Of a DNA stretch of 64,000 bases, positions 19,366-28,818 are shown piece by piece; positions within the stretch are counted from its first letter, which is position 1, and the number at the start of each line of letters is the position of its first letter. A model generated the notes under the pieces. It had not been told where the DNA came from and made no database searches. It saw only the letters and a list, made by a program, of their open reading frames with translations. The stretch covers positions 4,161,817 through 4,225,816 of the forward strand of contig NZ_CP063311.1 in assembly GCF_015245355.1 (NCBI RefSeq), in the 5' to 3' direction. The position numbers and the translations under genes were made by a program. This DNA is from Anabaenopsis elenkinii CCIBt3563. GTDB lineage: Bacteria > Cyanobacteriota > Cyanobacteriia > Cyanobacteriales > Nostocaceae.

Positions 19366-20244
19366 TTATTCGCCACTTGCTTCTCCCCATTGATTGATGG
19401 CAGAAAATATTGACGAGTAGTCATCATCAGCAAATGACATTTTCATCGCCGTTTGCAGAATTTGTCGCACAGCTTCAATACTAACCAGATCCAAACCCAA
19501 TGATTTGGCAGCTGAGATAAACAAATCTGTATCTTTGAGCAAGTGTTTTGTGGGGAAATTGGGATTTGTATAATTACCCTCTAGCATCCGGTTGAGTTTC
19601 TTGTCAAAGGTAGGGGCATAAAGTGAACTTTGGCGCAAGATTTGCATGAATAAATCTATGTCGATACCTTGACGCTCAATAAAAGCCAGACTCAGAGCAA
19701 AGCTAGTTGTGAGGGAAGCAATCAGTTGATTTAGTGCTAACTTTAGCGCCGCAGCCGAGCCGACTGGCCCCACAAGTATAGGTTCAGGACCAAAGTTTTG
19801 CAGTAACTTTAAATCCCGTTGATATTGTCTTTGTTCCGCACCTACCATGACAATCAGCTTACCAGCTTTTGCTTCTGGAATACTACCTAATACTGGAGCT
19901 TCTATATACTCGCCACCGCCACCAATCACCGCATCTCTGATTTCTTGGCTTTCTATGGGGGTAATAGTCCCCATCTGAATGACAGTGCGCCCTTCTAGAG
20001 TACGCCAAGCAGTATCTGAAAGCAAAACATGATAAATTGCTGCGGTATTGGTCAACATGAGAATAATGTAATCAGCAGCACGAATTGCCTGACGGGGGTG
20101 TGTTACGATCTCCGCACCTGCAGCTTGTAGTGGAGCTAATTTTTCTGGGGTGCGGTTGTAGGCCACTAGCTCTATATTGGCTGCTAACAACCGTTGAGCC
20201 ATCGGTAATCCCATTAGTCCAGTTCCCAGAAATGCCACCTTCAT
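19366..20244 (-). CDS. NAD(P)-dependent beta-hydroxyacid dehydrogenase family protein
   Basis: A 292-residue enzyme of the 3-hydroxyisobutyrate/tartronate-semialdehyde reductase family. The Rossmann start AFLGTGLMGLPMAQRLLAAN has the GxGxxG nucleotide loop. The substrate block EAPVLGSIPEAKAGKL and the catalytic Lys region VGSAAALKLALNQLIASL are in place, and the late segment KHLLKDTDLFISAAKSLG is typical. The substrate cannot be fixed; plant GLYR-like glyoxylate/succinic-semialdehyde reductases are close relatives. It converges with the large repeat gene, only 19 bases apart. Confidence 0.9.
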   Translation of the reverse strand: MKVAFLGTGLMGLPMAQRLLAANIELVAYNRTPEKLAPLQAAGAEIVTHPRQAIRAADYIILMLTNTAAIYHVLLSDTAWRTLEGRTVIQMGTITPIESQEIRDAVIGGGGEYIEAPVLGSIPEAKAGKLIVMVGAEQRQYQRDLKLLQNFGPEPILVGPVGSAAALKLALNQLIASLTTSFALSLAFIERQGIDIDLFMQILRQSSLYAPTFDKKLNRMLEGNYTNPNFPTKHLLKDTDLFISAAKSLGLDLVSIEAVRQILQTAMKMSFADDDYSSIFSAINQWGEASGE

Positions 20245-20322
20245 TTTTTACTTTCCTTTGGTACAGCTTGGATATAACCAGTCTGAAATATCGCGTTTCC
20301 ATGGTCTGATTGTAAGATTCTT

Positions 20323-20354
20323 GAACAGTTATCACTGTCCAGAAATAACTGTTC
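20323..20354 (-). terminator. Hairpin below the 31-aa gene
   Basis: A perfect 10-bp inverted repeat (GAACAGTTAT / ATAACTGTTC) with a 12-nt loop between the stop of the 31-residue gene and the dehydrogenase start. It has no U-run, so termination is only suggested. Confidence 0.35.
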
Positions 20355-20373
20355 CCTAATCGGTGAAGAACAA

Positions 20374-20469
20374 TCAGCCCCCAGCGGCAAAGGTGACCAT
20401 GATAATCACCGAAAGCAATATGCCTGGGCTAAGTAGTGTTATCAATAACAATAGTTCGTGAGCAGTCAT
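20374..20469 (-). CDS. 31-aa single-span membrane peptide
   Basis: ATG at 20469 opens 31 codons ending in TGA. The peptide is MTAHE, then a hydrophobic helix LLLLITLLSPGILLSVIIM, then VTFAAGG. AGGCAAG lies about ten bases upstream of the start. Size and layout resemble the one-helix subunits of photosynthetic complexes (such as PetL/N or Psb/Psa mini-subunits), but it does not match any I remember. A hairpin follows the stop. This is a candidate gene; chance remains possible. Confidence 0.5.
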   Translation of the reverse strand: MTAHELLLLITLLSPGILLSVIIMVTFAAGG

Positions 20470-20574
20470 AATTAATACTTGCCTGTTACTTATGTTTGCA
20501 CAGTAGCCAATGTTATGCTAATCTATATCAGCATAAGATCCCATTCCTAAAGAGAGTTTTAATTTTTCCTTATT

Positions 20575-21747
20575 TTACACTGGCACAGTTAGCCCTTGAA
20601 GTGGTTGACCTATTTCTGTGGGCTGGAGTGCTTTACTTTGAATTAAAACCCCAAAGTTACCTAGCTCTGAGGGGTCTATGAGCTGGTGTAATGCTTCCCG
20701 CTTTTGCAGTAGCTGTGAAAGAGGAGTTTCTTGGTGGGATATAGCAGCAAGGCGATCGCCTAAACCCAAGGCCATTAAAAATAAACCCTGCTGGATAAAT
20801 CCTATTTTCTCTAAGCCATAGCGATCGCCCCATCGTTCCAAAGCACTAAAATCAACATGAGCAGTAATATCCTGCTTACCAATATTGATATAAGGGTTGT
20901 TGTGGTGACGATGGTTGTAATAACATTGTAGAGTTCCCTGCGATCGCCTAGGATGATAATAACGATGGGCGGGGTAGCCATAATCAATTGTTAACACATA
21001 CCCGCGATGCAAGCGGTCTGCTACTATACCTAACCACTCACCAGCAGCCAAATTAATTTCACTACGATAGCCATCTTCATAATTGGGATGGGTCAAATCA
21101 ATTTCTATCAAGTTTAAGTATTCTTGCAGGAGGGGTGTAGAAACTTCGCCAGTCACCTCTATAAACGAAGTTTCAGACTTATCTTTGTGGGTAGTGACAT
21201 AAATTTCTCGCATTTCCCCAGCTTCTAAAATAAATTGATGTACTGGCAAAGCATCCACCAATTCATTAGAAAAAAAGCAACCAGTAATAGAGTCAGTGGG
21301 GATATCTTCTAAATTACACCAACGCACAGAGAAGTTTTGTAAACGTTGCTGTTGTTCTTGTTGGAATCCTGGAGACTTCTCTATGATTATATATTCCAGC
21401 GCCTGAAAAAAGTCTGGATAATGTAGCTGAGAGTAGTTCAGGATATGCATAGCCAATAGTCCTTGACCTGCTCCCATTTCTACCAAAGAAAAAGGCTCAG
21501 GACGCCCTAAAATTTCCCACATCTGGCGAAATTGTTCCCCCAACAGCTCGCCAAAGTCAGTACCGAGACTAGGAGAAGTGAAAAAATCACTACCCCCAAA
21601 TCCAATTTTTACCGCGTGACTGGAATAGTAACCGTGTTCCGGGTGATATAAAGCCATATCCATGTATTCAGCGAAAGTAATTCGCCCTTGGGGACTGGTA
21701 GCTATACGATCGGCTATGGCTGTACACAATGCTGGGTTAGAGGTCAT
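20575..21747 (-). CDS. MidA/NDUFAF7-type SAM-dependent methyltransferase
   Basis: About 390 residues from ATG at 21747. The frame extends 35 codons further up, but family similarity starts at MTSNPALCTAIADRI. Family marks are ITFAEYMDMALYHPEHGYY near the N-terminus, the SAM loop VEMGAGQGLLA, NELVDALPVH and TIDYGYPAHRYYHPRRSQGT. The mitochondrial relative NDUFAF7 dimethylates an arginine of complex I subunit NDUFS2; in cyanobacteria a role with NDH-1 is a reasonable inference. The MidA remnant neighbour upstream is decayed DNA, so this gene probably has its own promoter. Confidence 0.88.
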   Translation of the reverse strand: MTSNPALCTAIADRIATSPQGRITFAEYMDMALYHPEHGYYSSHAVKIGFGGSDFFTSPSLGTDFGELLGEQFRQMWEILGRPEPFSLVEMGAGQGLLAMHILNYSQLHYPDFFQALEYIIIEKSPGFQQEQQQRLQNFSVRWCNLEDIPTDSITGCFFSNELVDALPVHQFILEAGEMREIYVTTHKDKSETSFIEVTGEVSTPLLQEYLNLIEIDLTHPNYEDGYRSEINLAAGEWLGIVADRLHRGYVLTIDYGYPAHRYYHPRRSQGTLQCYYNHRHHNNPYINIGKQDITAHVDFSALERWGDRYGLEKIGFIQQGLFLMALGLGDRLAAISHQETPLSQLLQKREALHQLIDPSELGNFGVLIQSKALQPTEIGQPLQGLTVPV

Positions 21748-21956
21748 AGATAAAATATGATCATGATACGACAACCCCCCTAGGAGATGAGGACAAAAAT
21801 AGATAATTAAACACTGTTTCCTGCTATAGTAATCATCATCCTGGCAGTCCAAAATACTTAATATTCCTCAAAACTCAATATTTGCTGTTGGGCGATCGCT
21901 CTGGGTATTCTCTTTTCCTTCGCGTCTGTGGGACTCTGCTGGAAACCAATTGATAT

Positions 21957-22073
21957 TTAAATCTTACAAGTCTCCATGCGATCAAAAAGAACACCTCTCC
22001 TCCAACCCCAACGAAAGCCTCCTGCTGACCTATCAGATGGAAGATGTCCTCGTGGCGCTATTTTATCAATTGT
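21957..22073 (-). pseudogene. GUN4-domain C-terminal remnant
   Basis: Read on the minus strand, about 38 codons end with a clean stop and spell IDKIAPRGHLPSD, then GWRRGVLFDRMETCKI. This parallels the end of the neighbouring intact kinase (DITAPEGHLP, later LSFASRLANCNI) and the usual closing pattern of GUN4 domains. Nothing else of the gene survives: directly upstream the sequence changes into a copy of the kinase's 5' flank. It looks like a tandem GUN4 kinase paralogue that lost nearly all of its coding region in one internal deletion. Confidence 0.65.
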
Positions 22074-22169
22074 TAGAGGATGTTTATTATTCTTTACCTC
22101 ACAGTATATAACCAGTAGTAAGTTAATTTCATACTTGAGAGAGATATTCAAACATCGCCAAAAATCACT
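22070..22169. repeat. Direct repeat A (copy of the kinase 5' flank)
   Basis: About 100 bases closely matching 23890-23974. Shared runs include TTTATTATTCT, TACCTCACAGTATA, AACCAGTA and TTAATTTCATACTTGAGAGAGA, ending in CAAAAATCACT. This copy has about 14 extra bases before the last block. It lies downstream of the intact kinase and directly abuts the GUN4 remnant. Confidence 0.85.
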
Positions 22170-22284
22170 GGGAACTGTTTTTTAAACGCAAAGGTACGCG
22201 GAGGTTTTTTATGAGTTAGATTAATCTTTTATTTGGGCACATTTGTGCTTTTCTTTTTCCAGAACTTCCAAAATACTTTATATT

Positions 22285-23880
22285 TTATTGGAATCTTGAG
22301 ATGTTACAGTTTGCAAGTCTGGATGCAAAAGAAAGGATTCTTCCTTCCCCCTCTTCACTATCCCACCATACCGAGCCATAATAAAATACACCCACGGGAA
22401 GGTGGCCTTCTGGTGCAGTAATATCAAAAATCATATCTCTGATGAACAACCAATTTATTCCTTTTCTCCATCCTACAGTGTCACCCAAGGCTAGAAAAAT
22501 TTCCCTATTATAGTCTGTCGTTCCCCCCAAACTTTCATAAATGCGCTTCTGTACAGAAAACCCAAAGCGCCCATTACTATTTTTTAACCACAACTGGTCA
22601 ATAGTGCGGAGGTCTTGACAAGGAAAATTACTAATACTCTGCTTATCTAACACACCTGGTTTTTTCGGTTTCCCTACAACTGACATTACTTGTCTTGTTT
22701 CCGAATCCGCTTCTTTCCACCTTCCCGCAGCGAGTAAATCTTGTAGTCTCCCATAGTCCATACCGACAGATGATATTAGTTCAGGTTTTACGATGGGTTT
22801 AGGTTCTGCTATGGTTTGAGTTTCTGGTGTTGGGGTGGGACTATTTCTAAATAGACTTTCCCCTAGTAGAACTATCAGAAATCCTCCCAAAACTAAACCA
22901 GCAATTTGTAACCGACCCCGCGGGGGAGATGGTTTGATTATTTGTGTGGGTAGGGATACTTGTGGTTTTCCTAAAGCTACCGTTGGGGGTATTGGAACCG
23001 AATTTAAATCTTGTAAAACTTCCTCAGCAGACTGATAACGAAATTGTGCATCTTTGTGTAATAACTTATCTAAAATTTGCCCCAATTCTAGAGTTACTGC
23101 TTGCTTGACATAGTTCCGCCATTGTTTCACCCATCCATAACCATCCTCCCGCCATAATTCCCAAGGATGAATCCCTGTTAACAAATGAAAACAAGTTGCA
23201 CCAATACTATATAAATCACTGGATGGATATACTCTACCATCTTGCATTTGTTCTACAGCAGAATAACCAAATGTCCCGATGTTTGTCCCGGTTTTCACCG
23301 TTCCCTGGAGTTGCTTTGATGCGCCAAAGTCAATTAAAATCAGCTTACCGTCACTGCGACGACGCATGATATTTTCTGGTTTAATATCCCGGTGTATAAT
23401 CTCTTGACTATGAATTACTTGCAGGACTGGTAATACATCCTGTAATAACTCACGGATTTTCGCCTCGTTGAATATACCCTGGTTGGCTAATTCTGTAAGT
23501 AAATTTTCCCCTTCTATAAACTGCTGTACTAAATACAAGCGGTTATCCTCCGCGAAGTATGCTAGTAAAGCTGGTATTTGAGGATGTTCACCAAGCTGTT
23601 GTAATTGCTGCGCTTCTTGTAAAAATAATGCTGTGGCTTTTTGTAAACCTGCTGTACCTTGGGTTTGGGGTGCAAGTTGTTTAATAACGCACTCTGAGTT
23701 TAATTTGTCAATATCTACCGCTAAATAAGTTTTGGCAAATCCTCCACCACCTAAAGGTTTAAGTGGTTGATAGCGCTTTCTCAATACTACCAAGGGAATC
23801 CCGCAACTAGGGCAAAATTTCGTATCTTCAGTAACTGAGGGGTTATCACATTCGGGATTAAGACAACATATCTGGGTCAT
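22285..23880 (-). CDS. Ser/Thr protein kinase with C-terminal GUN4 domain
   Basis: 531 residues. The order is: an N-terminal zinc ribbon (C-C pairs between 5 and 26, ending FCPSCG); a Hanks-type kinase about 37-290 with Gly loop GGGGFAKTY, Lys67, HRDIKPEN at 163-170, DFG at 184-186 and the APE-like SAVEQ; a membrane helix about 325-341; a Pro/Thr linker; and a GUN4 domain about 375-530 containing LLAAGRWKEADSET and GRFGFSVQ. GUN4 domains bind porphyrins, so the kinase may link tetrapyrrole status to phosphorylation (inference). All catalytic residues are present. The gene is flanked by direct repeats that record a collapsed paralogue. Confidence 0.95.
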   Translation of the reverse strand: MTQICCLNPECDNPSVTEDTKFCPSCGIPLVVLRKRYQPLKPLGGGGFAKTYLAVDIDKLNSECVIKQLAPQTQGTAGLQKATALFLQEAQQLQQLGEHPQIPALLAYFAEDNRLYLVQQFIEGENLLTELANQGIFNEAKIRELLQDVLPVLQVIHSQEIIHRDIKPENIMRRRSDGKLILIDFGASKQLQGTVKTGTNIGTFGYSAVEQMQDGRVYPSSDLYSIGATCFHLLTGIHPWELWREDGYGWVKQWRNYVKQAVTLELGQILDKLLHKDAQFRYQSAEEVLQDLNSVPIPPTVALGKPQVSLPTQIIKPSPPRGRLQIAGLVLGGFLIVLLGESLFRNSPTPTPETQTIAEPKPIVKPELISSVGMDYGRLQDLLAAGRWKEADSETRQVMSVVGKPKKPGVLDKQSISNFPCQDLRTIDQLWLKNSNGRFGFSVQKRIYESLGGTTDYNREIFLALGDTVGWRKGINWLFIRDMIFDITAPEGHLPVGVFYYGSVWWDSEEGEGRILSFASRLANCNISRFQ

Positions 23881-23889
23881 GGCTAGGTA

Positions 23890-23974
23890 TTGTTAGATAC
23901 GTTTATTATTCTGTACCTCACAGTATAGAACCAGTAAGAGATTAATTTCATACTTGAGAGAGACAAAAATCACT
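23890..23974. repeat. Direct repeat B (5' flank of intact GUN4 kinase)
   Basis: The counterpart of 22070-22169. It begins about ten bases upstream of the kinase ATG and so contains its untranslated leader and probably promoter elements. Confidence 0.85.
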
Positions 23975-24163
23975 ATTGAATGTCAGGCGATCGCTCTGGC
24001 TATTGTTAGCAAAATCGGATATATTTGACAAATGGACTAGTGTCACATTTTTAAGCATCTCAAAAATATAAGTAATTAAAAATCATTGATTGTGGGGGAA
24101 TTACCCCAGAATCAGAGGTAACCCAAGGTAAATTTATTTACTAGCAATATTAGTTGATGAAAG

Positions 24164-25504
24164 ATGATGGCGAGTTTATTTCCGAAAGGTAATAGCAGAT
24201 TTGGCTCCCGTCAACTCCTAGTGATCCTCATCCTCTTGAGTTTAATATTACCTATACAAACAGGACGAACACAGGAAACCTCCCCCGTACCCGTGATATC
24301 CCAGCCATCTGAAGCGGAACAAACCCCCACAACCGGGCTGTTTTTTGCCGACATAGTCGTTAGGGGACAACCCGTGTTTCAAGTGGGTAGCTTAGGAGAA
24401 CTCAGTGCTGCTCAACGGGCGCAAATTATTAACCGACGCATTGCTAGTATTTTAGTCCGTCGTCAAACTGATAGCCAAGTTTCCCTAGTACCAGATCCCC
24501 AGCGTAATATTGCTACATTACAGCTGAATAACCGGGTTTTGATGACTGTAACTCAACAGGATGCTGAAGATTTTAACCTAGATGTGGAAACATTAGGACA
24601 ATGGTGGGCAAAGCAGTTAAATCAGGCTTTTGAGCAACCCCCACTAGCAATTGATGTTGGGCAAAGACTATTCTCGACTCTGAGGAAGTTTCAGCAAGAC
24701 ACTATCGACAACTTACCCTCTTTTTTAGGAATGCTCTTAGTAGTCATTACTACCGGGTTAATAGCAGCAACCATGCGCCAACTCACCCTTACCGGGGCGC
24801 AACATTGGGAAGTAGACCGCAATTCTAAAATCTTAGTTAGTCGTTTAGTATATGGTTTGGTTTGGGTTATAGGGACAATTGTCGCTTTGGGAGTTTTAGG
24901 ATTAGACTTTGCGACCTTACTGGGAACTTTAGGATTAACCAGTGTAGCTATAGGTTTTAGTCTCAAGGATATACTCAGTAATTATTTTTCCGGTGTTGTC
25001 TTGCTGGTATCTCGTCCCTTTCGTTTAGGAGATCAGATAGTTATTCGCGACTTTGAAGGGACTGTTACCCAAATTCAACTACGGGCTACAACTGTAAACA
25101 CCTATGACGGGCGTGTGGTTTACATTCCCAATCAAGAAGTGTTTAGTGCCATTATTATTAATAATACTGCCTCAGATATTCGCCGTAATTCTATTACCTT
25201 TGGTATAGACTATAAAGCAGATATTACCAAGGCTAAGGAAGTCATTAATAATGCTGTTTTGTCACTACCTGAAATTGAAAAAGAACCCAAGCCAGATATT
25301 TTAGTCCGTCAATTAGCCCCTAGTACAGTTAATATTGAAGTGCGCTGCTGGGTCAATTCTCGGCGGTTACCATTTTTAGAAGCTACTTCTTTAATGGCTC
25401 AAGCAATTAAAGAAGCATTAGCAGCGGCAGAAATTAATATGCCTACAGATATTTACACTTTACAGTTTAGTGATGTTTTAACTATTTCGCAACAAAAACC
25501 ATAG
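24164..25504 (+). CDS. MscS-family mechanosensitive channel
   Basis: 446 residues. A signal peptide is followed by a periplasmic region of about 120 residues, several membrane helices from about 185, and the MscS core. The pore-helix region is LGTLGLTSVAIGFSLKDILSNYFSGVVLLVSRPF, quoted here in parts as SVAIGFSLKD and NYFSGVVLL. The beta-domain carries FRLGDQIVIRDFEGTVTQI and YIPNQEVF. Such channels release solutes during osmotic downshock. Two adjacent ATG codons open the frame; either may be used. Confidence 0.9.
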   Translation: MMASLFPKGNSRFGSRQLLVILILLSLILPIQTGRTQETSPVPVISQPSEAEQTPTTGLFFADIVVRGQPVFQVGSLGELSAAQRAQIINRRIASILVRRQTDSQVSLVPDPQRNIATLQLNNRVLMTVTQQDAEDFNLDVETLGQWWAKQLNQAFEQPPLAIDVGQRLFSTLRKFQQDTIDNLPSFLGMLLVVITTGLIAATMRQLTLTGAQHWEVDRNSKILVSRLVYGLVWVIGTIVALGVLGLDFATLLGTLGLTSVAIGFSLKDILSNYFSGVVLLVSRPFRLGDQIVIRDFEGTVTQIQLRATTVNTYDGRVVYIPNQEVFSAIIINNTASDIRRNSITFGIDYKADITKAKEVINNAVLSLPEIEKEPKPDILVRQLAPSTVNIEVRCWVNSRRLPFLEATSLMAQAIKEALAAAEINMPTDIYTLQFSDVLTISQQKP

Positions 25505-25582
25505 AAACTAATTACCCATTCTGTTTATCTGTTTCTCCCAGGGGAGACCCCACTAGGTGAATACGGTTCATTTATCTTCCTA

Positions 25583-26506
25583 TTGTTTCAAAATTTAGTG
25601 ACCATGATGACTTTCAGGAAAATTCGGCGATTACTTGCAGAAATTGCCTCTGAATGGCAAACTAACGAAGTCTCTCTGTTGGCTTCTTCCCTCGCATATT
25701 ATGCAGTCTTTTCTCTAGCACCACTTTTAGGACTAGTGATTATGATTGTCGGTGCAATTTTCGGGGAAGCTGTGGTTCAAGAAGAGGTAGTTTATCGATT
25801 GAGAGAACTTTTTGGTCAGGAGGGCGCAGAATTAATTTCTACTGCTATTGCTAATCTGAAAGTGGATTATAGACAACTAACTTTTACCGTTTTTTTTAAT
25901 CTGATTTTTTTACTCTTTGGAGCTACTGGGGTATTTACCCAAATTCAAACAGCACTAGATAGAATTTGGGAGGTTAAGCCAGCACCAAGACGTAAGATTT
26001 TTCACCTATTGCGCAAACGCTTATTATGTTTTTTAATGGTGCTAGTAATTGCCTTGCTTTTAATATTATTTTTTATAGCCAATGCAATTTTAACAAGTTT
26101 AGTGGCATTTTTTAATGAATTATTTCCCGGTTTGGGTTATATATCCCAATTCATTAGTCTATTGATTACTTTTGGAGGCACTACATTAATATTTACAATG
26201 ATGTATAGTATACTCCCAGATGCCGATATTGCCTGGCGTGATACTATTGTTGGTGCTTTAATCACTTCGGTGCTGTTTTTAGTAGGACAGTATTTCTTTG
26301 GACTGTTTCTGAGTCGCACTGATTTTGGATCGGCTTATGGTGTAGCTGGTTCTTTTGTGATTGTGATTACTTGGATTTTTTATGCTGCTCACATTTTGTT
26401 TTTAGGAGCGGAATTCACCAAGGTTTACGCGAAACAGCGAGGATCTGCGATTGTTCCTTGTGAATATGCTGTGAAAGTATCCCCAGAAAACCAGGATAAT
26501 CGGTAA
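25583..26506 (+). CDS. YihY/BrkB family membrane protein
   Basis: A 307-residue inner-membrane protein with about six helices. Conserved blocks of the family are present: SLLASSLAYYAVFSLAPLL near 35, GATGVFTQIQTALDRIWEV near 113, a DADIAWRDTIVGALITS loop near 214, and YGVAGSFVIVITWIFYAAHILFLGAEF near 255. Function is poorly defined; despite old names it is not an RNase. It lies in a plus-strand run of membrane genes. An upstream in-frame ATG pair at 25604-25609 offers a slightly later start. Confidence 0.88.
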   Translation: MFQNLVTMMTFRKIRRLLAEIASEWQTNEVSLLASSLAYYAVFSLAPLLGLVIMIVGAIFGEAVVQEEVVYRLRELFGQEGAELISTAIANLKVDYRQLTFTVFFNLIFLLFGATGVFTQIQTALDRIWEVKPAPRRKIFHLLRKRLLCFLMVLVIALLLILFFIANAILTSLVAFFNELFPGLGYISQFISLLITFGGTTLIFTMMYSILPDADIAWRDTIVGALITSVLFLVGQYFFGLFLSRTDFGSAYGVAGSFVIVITWIFYAAHILFLGAEFTKVYAKQRGSAIVPCEYAVKVSPENQDNR

Positions 26507-26574
26507 TTTCAACCGCCAAACCCAATTATTTGAGATAATTATGAATGTATATTATATCAGAATAACTTAAAATT

Positions 26575-27612
26575 ATGAATGATCATACTATCAAAAGGTT
26601 TTGGGAAAAGCTGAATAATACAAAGTTGATTCGCTATCTGTTACTGTTAGCCCTTGGTTGGGCAATTGTACAGTTTTTAGCTTATTTTTCTACGGTCATT
26701 GTCATTTTTATCTGTGCTGGAATTTTGGCATTTTTGCTGAATTATCCCGTTAAGTGGTCTGAACGGTTCGTACCACATGGTATCGCAGTTATTGTGGTTT
26801 TTTTACTGAGTCTATTTATTTTGGGTGGTTTGATAGCAACTCTGGGTTTTGCTGTCTTATCTCAATTTCAACAATTAGTTGAACAAGCACCTCAATTTAT
26901 TGAGTATGCTATTTCTCTATTAGATAGCTTACAAAATATCCTGATTAGATTTAATTTTCAAGTTAATTTTGAGTTAATTGAAGAGGAGTTACGTAATCAA
27001 ATTTTATCAGGTATTGGGACGGGATGGGCAACTTTTCAAGTATTGTTAACTAATTTAATTGATTTAATTTTAATTGCAGTTGTCGCTTTTTTTATGTTGC
27101 TAGATGGTGAAAGAGTGTGGCATTTTATGATCAAATTTTTACCGACAAATATTCGCCAGCATCTCACCACTGCTATCCAGCAAAACTTCTTGGGCTTTTT
27201 TTGGGGGCGTTTATTACTATCTTTATTTTTTGGAATCTCAGTATTTCTGGTATTTATTTTTCTCCAACTACCTTATGCCTTATTTTTGGCAGCGATCGCC
27301 GGAGTGTTTGATTTAATTCCAGGAATTGGCGCTACAATTGGTATTACCCTAGTTGCTCTGATTGTCTTACCTCAAGGCATTTGGTTGAGTCTGCAAGTAT
27401 TAATCGGTTGTGTGGTTCTACAGCAAATAGAAGAAAATTTACTTATGCCACGCATTATGCAAGGTTCAATCAATATGAATCCAGTTTTCATGTTCCTTGC
27501 TCTTTTAGTAGGCGCAAGAGTAGCAGGTTTAGTGGGAATTTTTCTGTCAATTCCTATCGCTGGAGTATTAATTAGTATGTTTAATATTGAAGAAATGCAG
27601 GGAGGAAGTTAA
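26575..27612 (+). CDS. AI-2E family transporter
   Basis: 345 residues, about eight membrane helices grouped as a short N-terminal set, a hydrophilic region (about 100-145), and a C-terminal set. Family marks are the early FLLNYPVKWSERF, the central VVAFFMLLDGERVW, and the late IAGVFDLIPGIGATIG and GSINMNPVFMFLALLVGAR. The name comes from E. coli TqsA (autoinducer-2 export), but many members are sodium/proton antiporters or of unknown role. The substrate is unknown here. Confidence 0.9.
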   Translation: MNDHTIKRFWEKLNNTKLIRYLLLLALGWAIVQFLAYFSTVIVIFICAGILAFLLNYPVKWSERFVPHGIAVIVVFLLSLFILGGLIATLGFAVLSQFQQLVEQAPQFIEYAISLLDSLQNILIRFNFQVNFELIEEELRNQILSGIGTGWATFQVLLTNLIDLILIAVVAFFMLLDGERVWHFMIKFLPTNIRQHLTTAIQQNFLGFFWGRLLLSLFFGISVFLVFIFLQLPYALFLAAIAGVFDLIPGIGATIGITLVALIVLPQGIWLSLQVLIGCVVLQQIEENLLMPRIMQGSINMNPVFMFLALLVGARVAGLVGIFLSIPIAGVLISMFNIEEMQGGS

Positions 27613-27753
27613 TGAAGTTTTATTAAGTGTGTTGGTGTTAATCTATTCTCCGGGATGTCTAAAACCTATCAGTAGATATTTCATAGCAAAATCCTGCATT
27701 TTCACAACCAAAAACATATAGATAATATAACAAACAAACATCACAGAATCTTA

Positions 27754-28809
27754 ATGAATTCCCCTCACCAAAAACCAGAATACACCCAGTCACGTAAAGC
27801 AGATCATATCCGCATCTGTTTAGAAGAAGATGTTCAATTCCACCACGTTACAAGTGGACTAGAAAGTTATAAATTTCATCACTGCTGCTTACCGGAAATC
27901 AACCGCGATGATATCGATATCAGTACAACCTTCCTGGGTAAGCGCCTAGGAGCACCTCTGTTAATCTCCTCTATGACTGGAGGAACACAACAAGCTGCAA
28001 TCATTAACCAACGTCTGGCAAAAGTAGCGCAACAGTATAAAATTGCTATGGGTGTTGGTTCCCAGCGCGTCGCGGTGGAAAAACCCCAAGTGGCTGATAC
28101 CTTCGCCATCCGCAAGTACGCGCCCGATGTGTTGTTATTTGCTAACTTGGGGGCAGTACAACTCAATTATCACTATGGTTTAGATGAATGTCTTCGGATT
28201 ATTGATATATTAGAAGCTGATGCTCTAATTTTACACATTAATCCACTGCAAGAGTGTATTCAGCCCAATGGGGATACTAACTTTCGGGGATTACTTGACA
28301 AAATCCGCTCTTTATGCAAACAAATAACGGTGCCAGTGATTGCTAAGGAAGTCGGCAATGGCATTTCTGCAACAATGGCCGAAAAACTCTTAGGGGCTGG
28401 AGTGGCGGCTATTGATGTGGCTGGTGCGGGTGGTACTTCTTGGGCAAAGGTGGAAAGTGAGCGGGCGGAAAATGCTTTGCAAAAGCGTTTAGGTAAAACA
28501 TTTGCTGATTGGGGCTTACCTACCGCAGAGTGTATCACCAGTATCCGGGCGATCTATCCTAATGTGCCATTAGTTGCTTCCGGCGGTTTACGTGATGGGC
28601 TAGATGTGGCAAAGGCGATCGCCCTAGGAGCAGATATAGCCGGTTTGGCTATGCCCTTCCTGCAAGCGGCGGTAGTATCAGAAGCAGCATTGTATGATTT
28701 AGTTAAAGTATTAATAGCGGAAATAAGTACAGTATTATTTTGTACTGGAAACCCAACGTTAAATGAATTACAGAAAACAGGAAGTTTACGTAAAATAACT
28801 AACAACTAA
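27754..28809 (+). CDS. fni: Type 2 isopentenyl-diphosphate isomerase
   Basis: FMN- and NADPH-dependent enzyme interconverting isopentenyl and dimethylallyl diphosphate, the entry point for carotenoid, phytol and quinone side chains. The 351-residue TIM-barrel protein shows SRKADHIRI near the N-terminus, SSMTGGT, MGVGSQR, the active-site stretch [23 protein letters not shown] and GAGGTSW, followed by SGGLRDG for phosphate binding. It is nine bases upstream of sppA and likely cotranscribed with it. Confidence 0.95.
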   Translation: MNSPHQKPEYTQSRKADHIRICLEEDVQFHHVTSGLESYKFHHCCLPEINRDDIDISTTFLGKRLGAPLLISSMTGGTQQAAIINQRLAKVAQQYKIAMGVGSQRVAVEKPQVADTFAIRKYAPDVLLFANLGAVQLNYHYGLDECLRIIDILEADALILHINPLQECIQPNGDTNFRGLLDKIRSLCKQITVPVIAKEVGNGISATMAEKLLGAGVAAIDVAGAGGTSWAKVESERAENALQKRLGKTFADWGLPTAECITSIRAIYPNVPLVASGGLRDGLDVAKAIALGADIAGLAMPFLQAAVVSEAALYDLVKVLIAEISTVLFCTGNPTLNELQKTGSLRKITNN

Positions 28810-28818
28810 ACAACTGAA

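Larger units (their letters stand above)
21748..22284. other. Spacer with decayed GUN4-kinase paralogue
   Basis: 537 bases between the methyltransferase start and the GUN4 kinase stop. It holds a fragment of a lost GUN4-domain gene and a copy of the intact kinase's upstream sequence (both listed separately). The remaining sequence, including a HIP1 site near 21893, shows no gene. Confidence 0.6.

Noticed and set aside
21976..22185. 69-codon plus-strand frame
   Set aside because: It runs antisense through the GUN4 remnant and the flank repeat; no ribosome site or family.
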